From NCBI GenBank assembly GCA_902773135.1, contig CACYDP010000096.1:1-64000 (forward strand): a DNA stretch of 64,000 nt. Reading direction: 5' to 3'. This document shows positions 35,292-44,047 of this stretch, one piece after another. The stretch's first letter is position 1; the number at the start of each line of letters is the position of its first letter. Below the pieces are notes generated by a model. That model worked only from the letters and a program-made list of their open reading frames with translations. It had not been told where the DNA came from and searched no databases. This DNA comes from an uncultured Ruminococcus sp. GTDB lineage: Bacteria > Bacillota > Clostridia > Oscillospirales > Acutalibacteraceae. The position numbers were made by a program, and so were the translations under genes.

Positions 35292-36218
35292 ATGAAAATA
35301 ATCGATACACTGATACATTCGGACCAACCGAGTTCTATGGCACTCGGCTTTTTTGACGGTGTTCACTGCGGTCATAGGAGCGTTATCTCGGAGGCTGTCA
35401 GTTATGCACGTCAGCATGGACTTGTTCCTGCGGTATTTACCACCAAACAGATACCGAGATCTGTTCTCAGCGGTGAAAAGGTCGGACAGATTACAACATT
35501 GGAAGAAAAATTGGCGGCTTTTGAAGAATTGGGTGTGGAAATGGTCTATATTCCCGATTTCAGAGAAATTATGCATATCACCGCCGAAGATTTTGTCAAA
35601 GATATTTTGGCGGGCTGTTTCAATGCCCGTCACGCTGTCTGCGGATTCAACTATCATTTCGGCAGGGGAGGAAAGGGCAGCGGAAGTACGCTGAGCGAAC
35701 TGTGTTCTAAGTATCATATCAGTGTTACGGCACAGCATAGAATCAGCTATGACGATACGCCTGTCAGCTCTACCCGAATCCGAAATGCTGTTGCATCGGG
35801 CAATATTGTCGATGCCAACAAAATGCTTGGTCGCTTGTACGGATTCAGACTGCCGGTGATTCACGGCAGGCAGCTCGGACGTACCATAGGGATTCCGACA
35901 CTGAATCAGCAATTTCCCGAAGGATTGATCATACCTCCTTTTGGTGCTTATGCAAGCTGTGTTACAGTGGGAAAAACAAGTTACTGCGGTGTGACGGATA
36001 TAGGCGTCAAACCTACGGTGGGTTCCGATCAGATACTGATTGAAACGTGGATGCCAGACTATAAAGGTAAAGACCTTTACGGAGAAATTTTGGATATACG
36101 GCTTCTGCAATTTATCCGTCCCGAGAAAAAGTTTGATAATCTTGCTTTGCTGCAATCGGAAATTAAAAGAAATGCTGCGGAAGCCATATCAGTTTATAAC
36201 AGGTCACTTGTTAAGTGA
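35292..36218 (+). CDS. ribF: Bifunctional riboflavin kinase / FAD synthetase RibF
   Basis: Converts riboflavin to FMN and then FAD. The 308-residue product has the adenylyltransferase domain (1-180) with the nucleotide motif GFFDGVHCGHR, GFNYHFGRGGKG and STRIRNAV, and the riboflavin kinase barrel (185-305) with GRTIGIPTLNQ and CGVTDIGVKPTVG. The PTAN motif of the kinase reads PTLN here. The start ATG lies 6 bases after the truB stop; a TTG two codons earlier is possible. No strong Shine-Dalgarno is visible, so translation is likely coupled to truB. Confidence 0.93.
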   Translation: MKIIDTLIHSDQPSSMALGFFDGVHCGHRSVISEAVSYARQHGLVPAVFTTKQIPRSVLSGEKVGQITTLEEKLAAFEELGVEMVYIPDFREIMHITAEDFVKDILAGCFNARHAVCGFNYHFGRGGKGSGSTLSELCSKYHISVTAQHRISYDDTPVSSTRIRNAVASGNIVDANKMLGRLYGFRLPVIHGRQLGRTIGIPTLNQQFPEGLIIPPFGAYASCVTVGKTSYCGVTDIGVKPTVGSDQILIETWMPDYKGKDLYGEILDIRLLQFIRPEKKFDNLALLQSEIKRNAAEAISVYNRSLVK

Positions 36219-36346
36219 AATAAAAGTGTCGGTTTTTTTGACTGTCTGCCGTAATTTATTGTCATTCAATACTTGCAATTTACGGTGTGTATGAGTATAA
36301 TAGTATATGTTCAATAAGGCAGTAAGGCAATGGAGGAAGCGAGATT

Positions 36347-36640
36347 ATGTTATTGGCTATTATTTCGGCTGTTGTCTGCATAATTGCCGCAACAATTATG
36401 TACACACCGAGATTGAGGGGATTTCAGCATTACAGACCGGTTGCTCTGGCGTTTATCTTTGAAGGAATCTGGATAATGCTTGATTATATATTCAGACAAA
36501 TTATGCCCGATAATGTTTTTATGGAAATGATACATTATATCGGTTTGATTGTTCTGGGTATTTATTTTGTTGTGAGTGTATTCTTTTTGTCGGGTAAAAA
36601 AACTAACACCAACAAAAAGAATATCAGCGGCAGGGATTAA
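36347..36640 (+). CDS. Small membrane protein
   Basis: A 97-residue protein with three predicted membrane helices (about 1-18, 27-47 and 58-80) and a short Lys/Asn-rich tail. No family recognised. GAGGAAG precedes the ATG. It is followed 14 bases later by a second small membrane protein of the same size and layout, so they may form a pair. Confidence 0.65.
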   Translation: MLLAIISAVVCIIAATIMYTPRLRGFQHYRPVALAFIFEGIWIMLDYIFRQIMPDNVFMEMIHYIGLIVLGIYFVVSVFFLSGKKTNTNKKNISGRD

Positions 36641-36654
36641 CGGAGGTTTTGTAA

Positions 36655-36945
36655 ATGGGATATGTATACAGCGGTTTATGGTTTCTGATTGCGATACTCC
36701 TTTTTGTCAGATTCAGAGGTGAGGGCAAGGTGGTTTATGTCCTCAGCGGATATTTTGTAATTATGGGCATATGGTGGCTGATTAATCAGATGGTTCAGAT
36801 TGATTTGATGAGCGGGGTTTACGGCTGGGTGTTCAGAGGAATCTCCGCATTAATGCTGGTTGTTCTTGTGGTTACATATATCTATGACAGGAAAATACGA
36901 ATATCGGAAAGTGATGAAACGTCTGATGCAGGCGAAGATATGTAA
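36655..36945 (+). CDS. Small membrane protein
   Basis: A 96-residue protein with three predicted membrane helices (about 3-20, 27-46 and 58-80) and an acidic tail (SESDETSDAGEDM). Family unknown. CGGAGG precedes the ATG. The charge of its tail is opposite to that of the preceding small membrane protein (Lys-rich), which would suit a two-component membrane assembly, though this is only inference. Confidence 0.65.
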   Translation: MGYVYSGLWFLIAILLFVRFRGEGKVVYVLSGYFVIMGIWWLINQMVQIDLMSGVYGWVFRGISALMLVVLVVTYIYDRKIRISESDETSDAGEDM

Positions 36946-36948
36946 TAA

Positions 36949-37000
36949 GAAAAAAGTCTTTTTGACAGCGGCCTAATCCTTGTCAAAAAGACTTTTTTTG
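36949..37000. terminator. Bidirectional terminator
   Basis: 18-bp stem AAAAAGTCTTTTTGACA (36950-36967) with its complement (36981-36998), T-run on both strands, between the small membrane genes and the convergent ATPase gene. Confidence 0.8.
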
Positions 37001-37081
37001 CTCTGAAAACTCTCAATGCCGGACAGCAGTTCCGGCGGGTTTGGAGTTTCGGATACGTCTTTGCAAAATGTTGAGGGTCTG

Positions 37082-39721
37082 TTATTGGTATGACTTTCCG
37101 GCAGAGAATTTTTTTTCGGTTTCTGCCACGATCAGAGGAATCAGCGACAGTCCGAATACAATCAGCCATTGGGAGAGAGAAAGGGGAACAGTTTTGAAAA
37201 TAGAAGAAAGAAACGGTACAGAGATAACCGAAACCTGCATTATCAAGCCTGCTGCAAATGCTCCTACCAGTTTCAGGTTGCCGAAAATACCGGTTTTGAA
37301 AAGAGAATGTTCACTTCTTAGATTAAAGGAATGTACCAGCTGGCTCAGACTGAGAACGGCAAAGGTCATTGTTCTGCCTGTGACGGGTTCTCCGGCAGCA
37401 TCGAAAAAAACTCTGCCGATGGTATAGGCAAGAAATGACAGTGCTCCGATAAAACAGCCCTCAATAATGATATTTCTGATACCTTGTTGTCCGAATATGC
37501 CTTTTTTGCTGTGCAGGGGGGCTTTGTCCATTATATCCGGGTCGGTGGGTTCAACCCCCAATGCAAGTGCCGGAAGTGAATCTGTGACTAAGTTGATCCA
37601 TAAAAGCTGTATCGCCAGCAGCGGTGACGGCAGCCGCATCAGAAATGCCGATAATACGGTAAGAATTTCCCCGATATTACTGGAGAGAAGAAAATGTATA
37701 GTGCGGCGTATATTTTCAAAAATGCCCCGTCCCTGTTCAACGGCTTCTACAATGGTTGAAAAATTATCATCGGTAAGAATCATATCGGAGGCATTTTTAG
37801 CAGCATCTGTTCCGCTGATGCCCATTGAGCAGCCTATATCCGCACATCGCAGAGCAGGGGCATCATTTACACCGTCACCCGTCATCGCAACAACCGAACC
37901 GTTGTGCTGAAAGGCTTTTACAATACGCATTTTGTGTTCGGGAGATACACGTGCAAATACAGAGTAAGAAGAAATGTGTTTTCTGAGTTCGCTGTCCGTT
38001 ATGGCATCAAGTTCCGCACCGGTGACGGCTTTGTCGCCGCTGCGATAAATTCCGAGCTGTTCGGCAATGGCTTTGGCGGTGGCAATATGGTCGCCGGTGA
38101 TCATCACGGTTTTAATACCTGCTTTTCTGCACATTGCCACAGCGGTTTTGGCTTGGGGACGGGGCGGGTCGATCATACCGATCAGTCCGCAGAATATGAG
38201 ATTGTTTTCTGCTTCTTCCATACTCTCGGGTGGTTGGGAAGTATCTTTATAAGCAACGGCGATAACACGCATTGCCTGATTGGCAAGGGTATTATTTTCG
38301 GCGATGATACGGGACTTCGCAGAGGCAATCGCTATATTGCCCGATGCAGTGCGGCAATGGGAACATTTCGGGAGCAGCATATCTACCGCACCTTTGGTGA
38401 TGATACGGAAGCCGCCGTTTTTGGCTTTGCAGACGGTTGTCATCAGCTTTCGTTCGGAATCAAAGGGATATTCCGCTGCTCGCCGATACTGATCGGAATA
38501 GCTTGTTTCACGGATGCCTGATTTTGCAGCGGCTATGATAATGGCGGCTTCTGTGGGATCGCCGTCAGCTTTGAAGTCTTTGCCCGATTGTATGAGTTTA
38601 CTGTTGCAGCAAAGGGCGGCATTGGTAAGAATAAAATTTTCTTCTGCCGATAAGGAGGCGGTTTTGCCGTTGTAGGACGAGATATGCATCACGGTCATTC
38701 GGTTCTGGGTGAGAGTACCTGTTTTGTCCGAACAGATGACATTGGCACTGCCCAGTGTTTCAACAGCAGGCAGATGACGGACGATAGCACGGTGAAGTGC
38801 CATTTTGCGTACACCCAGAGCCAAAACAATCGTAACAACGGCAGGCATTCCCTCAGGAATTGCTGCCACTGCCAAACTGATAGAGATCATAAACATATCG
38901 AGCGGAGGAATCTTTTGAAAAAGCCCGAGAACAAATATGACAGCACAGATGATTAACGCACATATGCCAAGCGTTTTTCCGGTTTTAGCAAGACTTTTCT
39001 GCAAAGGTGTCTGAGGACTTTCTTCACTGTCTATCATAGAAGCGATTTTTCCCACCTGTGTATTCATCGCTGTGGCAGTTACGATGGCTTTGGCGTGACC
39101 TGATGTGATGTAGGTGGAGGAATAGAGCATATTTTTGCGGTCGGCAGGCTGTGTCTGATTGTTCAGCAAAATGTCGGCTTGTTTTTCACTGGGAAGAGAT
39201 TCACCTGTAAGGGCGGCTTCTTCTGCTTTCAGAACAGCGGATTCGCATAAGCGTGCATCGGCACACACCATATCACCTGTATCAACTGTGATAATATCGC
39301 CCGGAACAAGTTCTTCGGACGGCACGGATATTTTTCTGCCGTTCCGTATGACGTGGGAATGAGGGGCGGAGAGTTTTTTTAAGGCATCAATGGCGTGTTC
39401 TGCACGACATTCTTGTACAGTTCCTATGACTGCATTGGTGACAACGATCAGCAGAATCATCACCGGGTCGATAAAATCGCCGTTTTCTTCGATCAATGCC
39501 GCTGCAAAGGACACTGCCGCAGCGGCAAGCAGAATAAGTACGGTGAAATCACTGAATTGAGAGAAAAATTTCAGCAGGACACCTTTTTGCTTTTTTTGGG
39601 TAAGAACATTTCTTCCGTATTTTTTCAGACGTTTGGCGGCTTCTGCGGAAGTAAGACCGTTGACAATATCTGTTTTGAGTTCGGCAGCGGTTTTGGTATA
39701 GGAAATACTGTGCCAGTCCAT
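37082..39721 (-). CDS. Calcium-type cation-transporting P-type ATPase
   Basis: An 879-residue P2A-type ATPase. Visible in order are the N-terminal cation-ATPase domain, the A-domain TGES motif (ALTGESLPSEKQ), the fourth-helix PEGMPA motif (SERCA has PEGLPA), the phosphorylation motif SDKTGTLTQNR, KGAVDMLL, MITGDHIATA and the hinge TGDGVNDAPAL, followed by C-terminal helices including NLVTDSLPALALG. It should pump Ca2+ (or Mn2+) out of the cell at ATP cost; the ion is inferred from the fourth and sixth helices. GGAAGGGTG precedes the ATG. It is transcribed alone, divergent from the YtaF-like gene. Confidence 0.93.
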   Translation of the reverse strand: MDWHSISYTKTAAELKTDIVNGLTSAEAAKRLKKYGRNVLTQKKQKGVLLKFFSQFSDFTVLILLAAAAVSFAAALIEENGDFIDPVMILLIVVTNAVIGTVQECRAEHAIDALKKLSAPHSHVIRNGRKISVPSEELVPGDIITVDTGDMVCADARLCESAVLKAEEAALTGESLPSEKQADILLNNQTQPADRKNMLYSSTYITSGHAKAIVTATAMNTQVGKIASMIDSEESPQTPLQKSLAKTGKTLGICALIICAVIFVLGLFQKIPPLDMFMISISLAVAAIPEGMPAVVTIVLALGVRKMALHRAIVRHLPAVETLGSANVICSDKTGTLTQNRMTVMHISSYNGKTASLSAEENFILTNAALCCNSKLIQSGKDFKADGDPTEAAIIIAAAKSGIRETSYSDQYRRAAEYPFDSERKLMTTVCKAKNGGFRIITKGAVDMLLPKCSHCRTASGNIAIASAKSRIIAENNTLANQAMRVIAVAYKDTSQPPESMEEAENNLIFCGLIGMIDPPRPQAKTAVAMCRKAGIKTVMITGDHIATAKAIAEQLGIYRSGDKAVTGAELDAITDSELRKHISSYSVFARVSPEHKMRIVKAFQHNGSVVAMTGDGVNDAPALRCADIGCSMGISGTDAAKNASDMILTDDNFSTIVEAVEQGRGIFENIRRTIHFLLSSNIGEILTVLSAFLMRLPSPLLAIQLLWINLVTDSLPALALGVEPTDPDIMDKAPLHSKKGIFGQQGIRNIIIEGCFIGALSFLAYTIGRVFFDAAGEPVTGRTMTFAVLSLSQLVHSFNLRSEHSLFKTGIFGNLKLVGAFAAGLIMQVSVISVPFLSSIFKTVPLSLSQWLIVFGLSLIPLIVAETEKKFSAGKSYQ

Positions 39722-39808
39722 AGTGATTCACCCTTCCATATTTTTCTTTAAAATATATCGTCTCAGCATCAGAAATATGCATAGGTAAGCACAATTGACC
39801 TGTTCGGC

Positions 39809-39826
39809 ATACTATGAAAATAGTAT
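39809..39826. promoter_or_regulatory. Inverted repeat before the YtaF-like gene
   Basis: Perfect 7-bp arms ATACTAT and ATAGTAT around the spacer GAAA, overlapping a TATAAA-like -10 box. A likely operator. The same 7-GAAA-7 layout is seen at 63245-63262 with different arms. Confidence 0.5.
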
Positions 39827-39847
39827 AAAATGTTGAGGTGAGAGTGC

Positions 39848-40459
39848 TTGACCTGGATTGAAATTTTGCCGCTGTCGGCAGCGTTGAGTATAGATGCACT
39901 CGGAATAGGCATATCGTGCGGTTTTGCGGGCATCAGAACACCGGCCTTTGCCAAACTGATCATAGCGTTGGTTTCTGTAACCATAACGGGTGCAGCGGTT
40001 GTATGCGGCGTATTTTTGGGAATGTTTTTGTCGGAGGAAACGGGAAGGATATTGAGTGCACTTCTTTTGGCAGCAGTCGGCATTTATGTGATAAGAGGAG
40101 CGTTTGCCAAAACAAAACCGTCCCCAAAAAAGAGAGGATTGGGAATATCGGCGGAAATTCTGAAAAATCCCATTGAATGTGATATGGACAAATCTTCGGG
40201 CATAGACAGCAAAGAGGCTGTGCTGATAGGGTTGGCATTGTCGGCAGATTCCTTTGCCACAGGCATCGGAGCAGGAGTAAGCGGTGCGGCGGCATTTTTA
40301 GTGCCTGTGCTGTGCGGTCTTTTTCAAGTAATATTTCTGTGCTGCGGTGAACGATTCGCAAAGAGCTTGCGGAAAATAAAATTTGCCAATGAAAAAGTAT
40401 TTGTATTGGTTTCGGGGGTCATCATGTTGATTACGGCTGTGTGCAGAGTGTGGTTTTAG
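39848..40459 (+). CDS. YtaF/MntP-family membrane protein (TTG start)
   Basis: A 203-residue protein with six predicted membrane helices in two repeats, each with an SIDALGIG or SADSFATG motif carrying the conserved Asp. The family holds the MntP manganese exporters and the sporulation membrane protein YtaF. The central loop ILKNPIECDMDKSSGIDSKEA followed by LIGLALS is characteristic of YtaF, which I therefore favour over MntP. The start is a TTG at 39848 with GAGGTGAGAG upstream. The inverted repeat at 39809 may control it. If YtaF, it hints that the organism descends from or is a spore-former. Confidence 0.8.
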   Translation: MTWIEILPLSAALSIDALGIGISCGFAGIRTPAFAKLIIALVSVTITGAAVVCGVFLGMFLSEETGRILSALLLAAVGIYVIRGAFAKTKPSPKKRGLGISAEILKNPIECDMDKSSGIDSKEAVLIGLALSADSFATGIGAGVSGAAAFLVPVLCGLFQVIFLCCGERFAKSLRKIKFANEKVFVLVSGVIMLITAVCRVWF

Positions 40460-40778
40460 TATGATTGGTGTATGCCGAAAAAATTAAAATGATTGCACAA
40501 AAGATACGGTGAAATGTTATACAAAGAGTACAAAAAAGTCAAAAATTTTACTTTGTGTAATTTGTATTAAAAATAGAAAATAAAAAGAATGGATTGGTTA
40601 AAATGACGATTAAAATTTAAAAAATTTACAGGAAGGAAATAATTTGTTCAATTTTTGGAGAGTGTTATTCGTCAGAATTGACAGAAAATATTGTAGCAAA
40701 TTGCATAAAAAATTTTATTGATATTTGTAATAAAGGTAAAAAAGACAATATTATGTTGTTAAAATGCATAAATGTAAT
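40460..40778. other. AT-rich intergenic stretch
   Basis: About 320 bases with no convincing gene. The only coding hint is a 25-codon frame at 40644-40721 (TTG start after AGGAAGGAAAT; product small, basic and aromatic), which is too short to assert. No further structure seen until the inverted repeat at 40779. Confidence 0.4.
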
Positions 40779-40812
40779 TCGGTAATTTTATTAATATGAA
40801 TAAAATTACCGA
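40779..40812. promoter_or_regulatory. 14-bp inverted repeat upstream of the maltodextrin promoter
   Basis: Perfect arms TCGGTAATTTTATT (40779-40792) and its complement (40799-40812) around a 6-base spacer, ending 7 bases before the -35 box. The position and symmetry suggest an activator-binding site; it is not a typical LacI/CcpA operator. Confidence 0.6.
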
Positions 40813-40819
40813 TAAGACG

Positions 40820-40848
40820 TTGAAATAAACACAATCCTATGATATGAT
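40820..40848 (+). promoter_or_regulatory. Promoter of the maltodextrin operon
   Basis: TTGAAA (40820-40825), 17-bp spacer, TATGAT (40843-40848). The predicted start near 40855 gives a 120-base leader with nested hairpins (GGTTAATTG/CAATTAACC at 40872-40895 inside GAATGT/ACATTC, then TGCC/GGCA at 40912-40923). Confidence 0.8.
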
Positions 40849-40977
40849 TAGTACAGCGGCAAAAGAATGTGGGTTAATTGTGCCTGCAATTAACCGCAGT
40901 CAACATTCGGATGCCTTTTGGCACGGACGTGCAGACAAACCAAATTTTAAATTTTTATGAAAGAGGGAACTTTAACT

Positions 40978-42393
40978 ATGGCAAGTAATTCTAAAAGAGC
41001 TGTGGCTTTGGTACTTACGGCAATGATGGCAGCATCGGCACTCGCAGGCTGCGGCGGCAGCAGCAGCGGCAGCACCGCAAGTACAGGCGGCGGAGCAACC
41101 ACAGCCTCCACAGACACATCAACAGATGCTTCTGCATCGGCTGATGCAGTGGATCTCGACAGTGAAGAAATTCAGAAACAAATTAAAGACGCTATTGCTC
41201 AGGAAGCAGAAGCAACAGGCGGCAAAATCTCAATGAAGCTCTGGTGCTCAGGTGACGACCTTCAGTTTGAGAAGACATTGATCAAAGAATTTAAAGACAA
41301 GTATGCAGACAGCAGATACGAGATCAATATTCAGGCAACAGGTGCAATCGGTGAAGACTCTGCCGGCGGTAAGATTATTGAATCACCGAAAGACGGTGCC
41401 GATGTATTTAACTTTGCTGATGACCAGCTGTCCTCACTTGTTGAAGCAAAAGCAGTTGCAAAGGTTGCAGATCTCTTCAATGCAAACGTAATTAAAAACA
41501 ATACCGCAGACTCCGTTGAAGTTTGCTCTAAGGACGGTACGCCTTATGCATTCCCGAAGACATCGGATAACGGCTACTTCCTCTATTATGATAAGACCGT
41601 GTTCAGCGAAGATGACATCGCTTCGTTTGACAAAATGATCGCAAAAGCAAAAGAAAACAACAAGAGTGTATTTTACAGTCTTGGCAACGGTTGGTATAAT
41701 ACCGCATTCTTCTTCACAGCAGGCTGTACCGTAGAATATAAGGACGGTAAACAGACCGCTACTTACAACACTCCTGAGGGTTTGAGTGCTGCTAAGGCAA
41801 TGTGCCACCTGGCTGAAAGTGTTGACAACGGTTTTGTAGGTACAGCAGGTTCTTCAGGTGAAAACGCAACAGTACAGCAGGGCTTTGCAGACGGTAAGTT
41901 TGCAGCAGCTGTTATCGGAACATGGATGGGTCCGGCTATCAAGACTGCTATTGGCGAGGACAACGTAGGTGCTGCTAAGCTTCCGACCGTACTGATGGAC
42001 GGCGAAGAGAAACAGCTGCATTCCTTCGGCGGCTACAAGATCATCGGTGTTAATGCATTCTCCAAATATCCGACAACCGCTCAGGCTCTCGCTTATTATC
42101 TCTCAACAGGTGACAAAGAAAACAATACACAGCTTAAACGTTATGAAACAAGAGGTTTGATTCCTACCAATAACACTGCTCTTGAAAATGAAAAAGTTAA
42201 GGATGATCCGGCTCTGAAAGCAATTGATGCACAGCGTCCGTATGCTCATCCGCAGGGCAGCAGCGTAGGCGGTAAATACTGGGCTTCCAACATCGGCGGT
42301 TTCGGCGGTGAAATTGTAACAGCTAAGGGTAAGATTTCGGATTCGGATCTCGAAACGAAGCTGAAAAACCTTGTTACTCAGATGGAAGGCTAA
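40978..42393 (+). CDS. Sugar ABC transporter substrate-binding lipoprotein
   Basis: A 471-residue lipoprotein with signal peptide and lipobox LAGC, then a Gly/Ser/Thr-rich spacer (about 22-60) and a type-1 (MalE-like) binding domain opening ISMKLWCSGDDLQFEKTLIKEF. The maltose/maltodextrin assignment rests on its neighbours (two MalF/MalG-like permeases and an alpha-amylase) as well as on the fold. The start is the ATG for MASNSKR with AGAGGGA upstream; an ATG seven codons earlier has no site. Its codon choice and Lys/Ala-rich composition suggest high expression. A hairpin after the gene may protect its mRNA. Confidence 0.88.
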   Translation: MASNSKRAVALVLTAMMAASALAGCGGSSSGSTASTGGGATTASTDTSTDASASADAVDLDSEEIQKQIKDAIAQEAEATGGKISMKLWCSGDDLQFEKTLIKEFKDKYADSRYEINIQATGAIGEDSAGGKIIESPKDGADVFNFADDQLSSLVEAKAVAKVADLFNANVIKNNTADSVEVCSKDGTPYAFPKTSDNGYFLYYDKTVFSEDDIASFDKMIAKAKENNKSVFYSLGNGWYNTAFFFTAGCTVEYKDGKQTATYNTPEGLSAAKAMCHLAESVDNGFVGTAGSSGENATVQQGFADGKFAAAVIGTWMGPAIKTAIGEDNVGAAKLPTVLMDGEEKQLHSFGGYKIIGVNAFSKYPTTAQALAYYLSTGDKENNTQLKRYETRGLIPTNNTALENEKVKDDPALKAIDAQRPYAHPQGSSVGGKYWASNIGGFGGEIVTAKGKISDSDLETKLKNLVTQMEG

Positions 42394-42443
42394 TCCGACC
42401 GAAATCTGCATCAATTGATTTCGTTTAGCTTAGTTTGAATTGG

Positions 42444-42487
42444 ATATGAGTAGCTTGTGTTAATGAATGCAGGCTACTCATATTTGA
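42444..42487 (+). terminator. Intercistronic hairpin after the binding-protein gene
   Basis: Stem ATATGAGTAGC (42444-42454) with GCTACTCATAT (42473-42483), with no T-run. Likely an RNA-stability or partial-termination element that keeps the binding protein more abundant than the permeases. Confidence 0.6.
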
Positions 42488-42520
42488 CGGCAAATACTTT
42501 TACAAAGGAGATGTATATGA

Positions 42521-44047
42521 ATGGATTATCTTGATTATGTCCAGATGACCAAAGGACAGCGTGCCGCTTATAAAATCAAGAGTTTCTTTACCGGTATACC
42601 GGGAGCAATCGGAAATTTGTTCCGTATCATTGCTTATTACATAAAGAAGTTCTTCGTATTTGTAGGCACAGGCATTAAGAATTACGCACAGCGTTTTGCT
42701 CAGGGTGATATTGGTACCAAACTGTCTTTTATTATCATGGGTGCAGGAAACGTTTTCCATAAACAAATTGGAAAAGGTATTATTTTCCTCGCTACTGAAA
42801 TTGCGTATTTTTACTTTATGGCAGTTTTTGGTATGAATTACCTGTCAAAGCTGTACAGCGTAGGCGTTCAGCTTGATGATGCGGGAACAATGGCAGACGG
42901 TGTTATCGGCAGCCAGCGTGCTATCACTACCACTAACCTGTTGGGTGTTCCGACGATCTCGAACCGTGATACACTCGATAACTCGAACCAGGTTCTTCTG
43001 TATTCGGTTCTGACCATGATTATTACGATTGCATTCTTCGCTGTTTATATTGCCAATACAAAGAGTGCATTCGCTACTCAGCAGACGATTAAAGCAGGCA
43101 AAAAGCCGATAGGCTTCATTGCTGAAATGAAAACTTTCCTTGATGAACGTTTCCATGTAACACTTCTGACACTTCCGGTTCTTCTGCTTATGCTCTTTAC
43201 GGTTCTGCCAATCATCTTTACAATATTTATGGCATTTACCAACTATGATAAAGAACATCAGCCGCCCGGATCTCTGTACAGATGGGTAGGATTCCAGAAC
43301 TTTGCTGATATTTTCTATTCCAACCCGATGAAATCGGAAACATTCGGCAAGATCCTTGTATGGACACTGGTATGGGCTGTTTTCGCAACATTCACCAACT
43401 ATATCTTTGGTATTATTCTGGCACTTCTTATCAATAAGAAAGGCATTAAGGCAAAAGGCTTCTGGAGAACAATGTTCGTTGTTACCGCTGCTGTTCCGCA
43501 GTTCGTAACCCTTCTCCTTATGAGACTCCTTCTCGGTACAAACACAGGTATTAACGGTATGCTCGGTACCAGCTTCCCGTTCCTCGATGACTTTATGTGG
43601 GCAAGAGTGGTTGTTATTATCGTTAATATGTGGGTTGGTATTCCTTATACAATGCTTATTTCTTCGGGTCTTTTGATGAATATTCCCGAAGACCTTTACG
43701 AAAGTGCACGTATCGACGGTGCAAATGCGTTCCAGCAGTTCACCAAGATCACTTTCCCGTACATATTCTTTGTAACCACACCTTATCTGATTACTACATT
43801 TGTTGGTAATATCAATAACTTTAACGTTATCTTCTTCCTCACAGGCGGTGGACCAAGCCCCTCGAACTACTATCAGGCAGGTCAGACTGACCTTCTTGTA
43901 ACATGGCTGTATAAGTTGACCGTTAACAGCTCAGACTTCAACCTTGCTTCCGTTATCGGTATTCTGGTATTTATCATCTGTGCTCTCGGTTCTCTTATTA
44001 CATTCAATATGTCTAAAGCATCAAAGAACGAGGAGGAATTCTCATGA
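42521..44047 (+). CDS. Sugar ABC transporter permease, MalF-like
   Basis: A 508-residue inner-membrane protein. The N-terminal ~190 residues contain a cytoplasmic segment and two extra helices, and the C-terminal half has six more with the ATPase-contact (EAA) loop EDLYESARIDGANAFQQF. The long N-terminus and large extracytoplasmic region are typical of MalF. GGAG lies 9-10 bases before the ATG. It overlaps the next permease by four bases. The ATPase (MsmK/MalK type) is absent from the window and is probably encoded elsewhere. Confidence 0.9.
   Translation: MDYLDYVQMTKGQRAAYKIKSFFTGIPGAIGNLFRIIAYYIKKFFVFVGTGIKNYAQRFAQGDIGTKLSFIIMGAGNVFHKQIGKGIIFLATEIAYFYFMAVFGMNYLSKLYSVGVQLDDAGTMADGVIGSQRAITTTNLLGVPTISNRDTLDNSNQVLLYSVLTMIITIAFFAVYIANTKSAFATQQTIKAGKKPIGFIAEMKTFLDERFHVTLLTLPVLLLMLFTVLPIIFTIFMAFTNYDKEHQPPGSLYRWVGFQNFADIFYSNPMKSETFGKILVWTLVWAVFATFTNYIFGIILALLINKKGIKAKGFWRTMFVVTAAVPQFVTLLLMRLLLGTNTGINGMLGTSFPFLDDFMWARVVVIIVNMWVGIPYTMLISSGLLMNIPEDLYESARIDGANAFQQFTKITFPYIFFVTTPYLITTFVGNINNFNVIFFLTGGGPSPSNYYQAGQTDLLVTWLYKLTVNSSDFNLASVIGILVFIICALGSLITFNMSKASKNEEEFS

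Noticed and set aside
35142..36155. 337-codon minus-strand frame over ribF
   Set aside because: Shadow of ribF; Cys/His/Phe-rich and lacking a start site.
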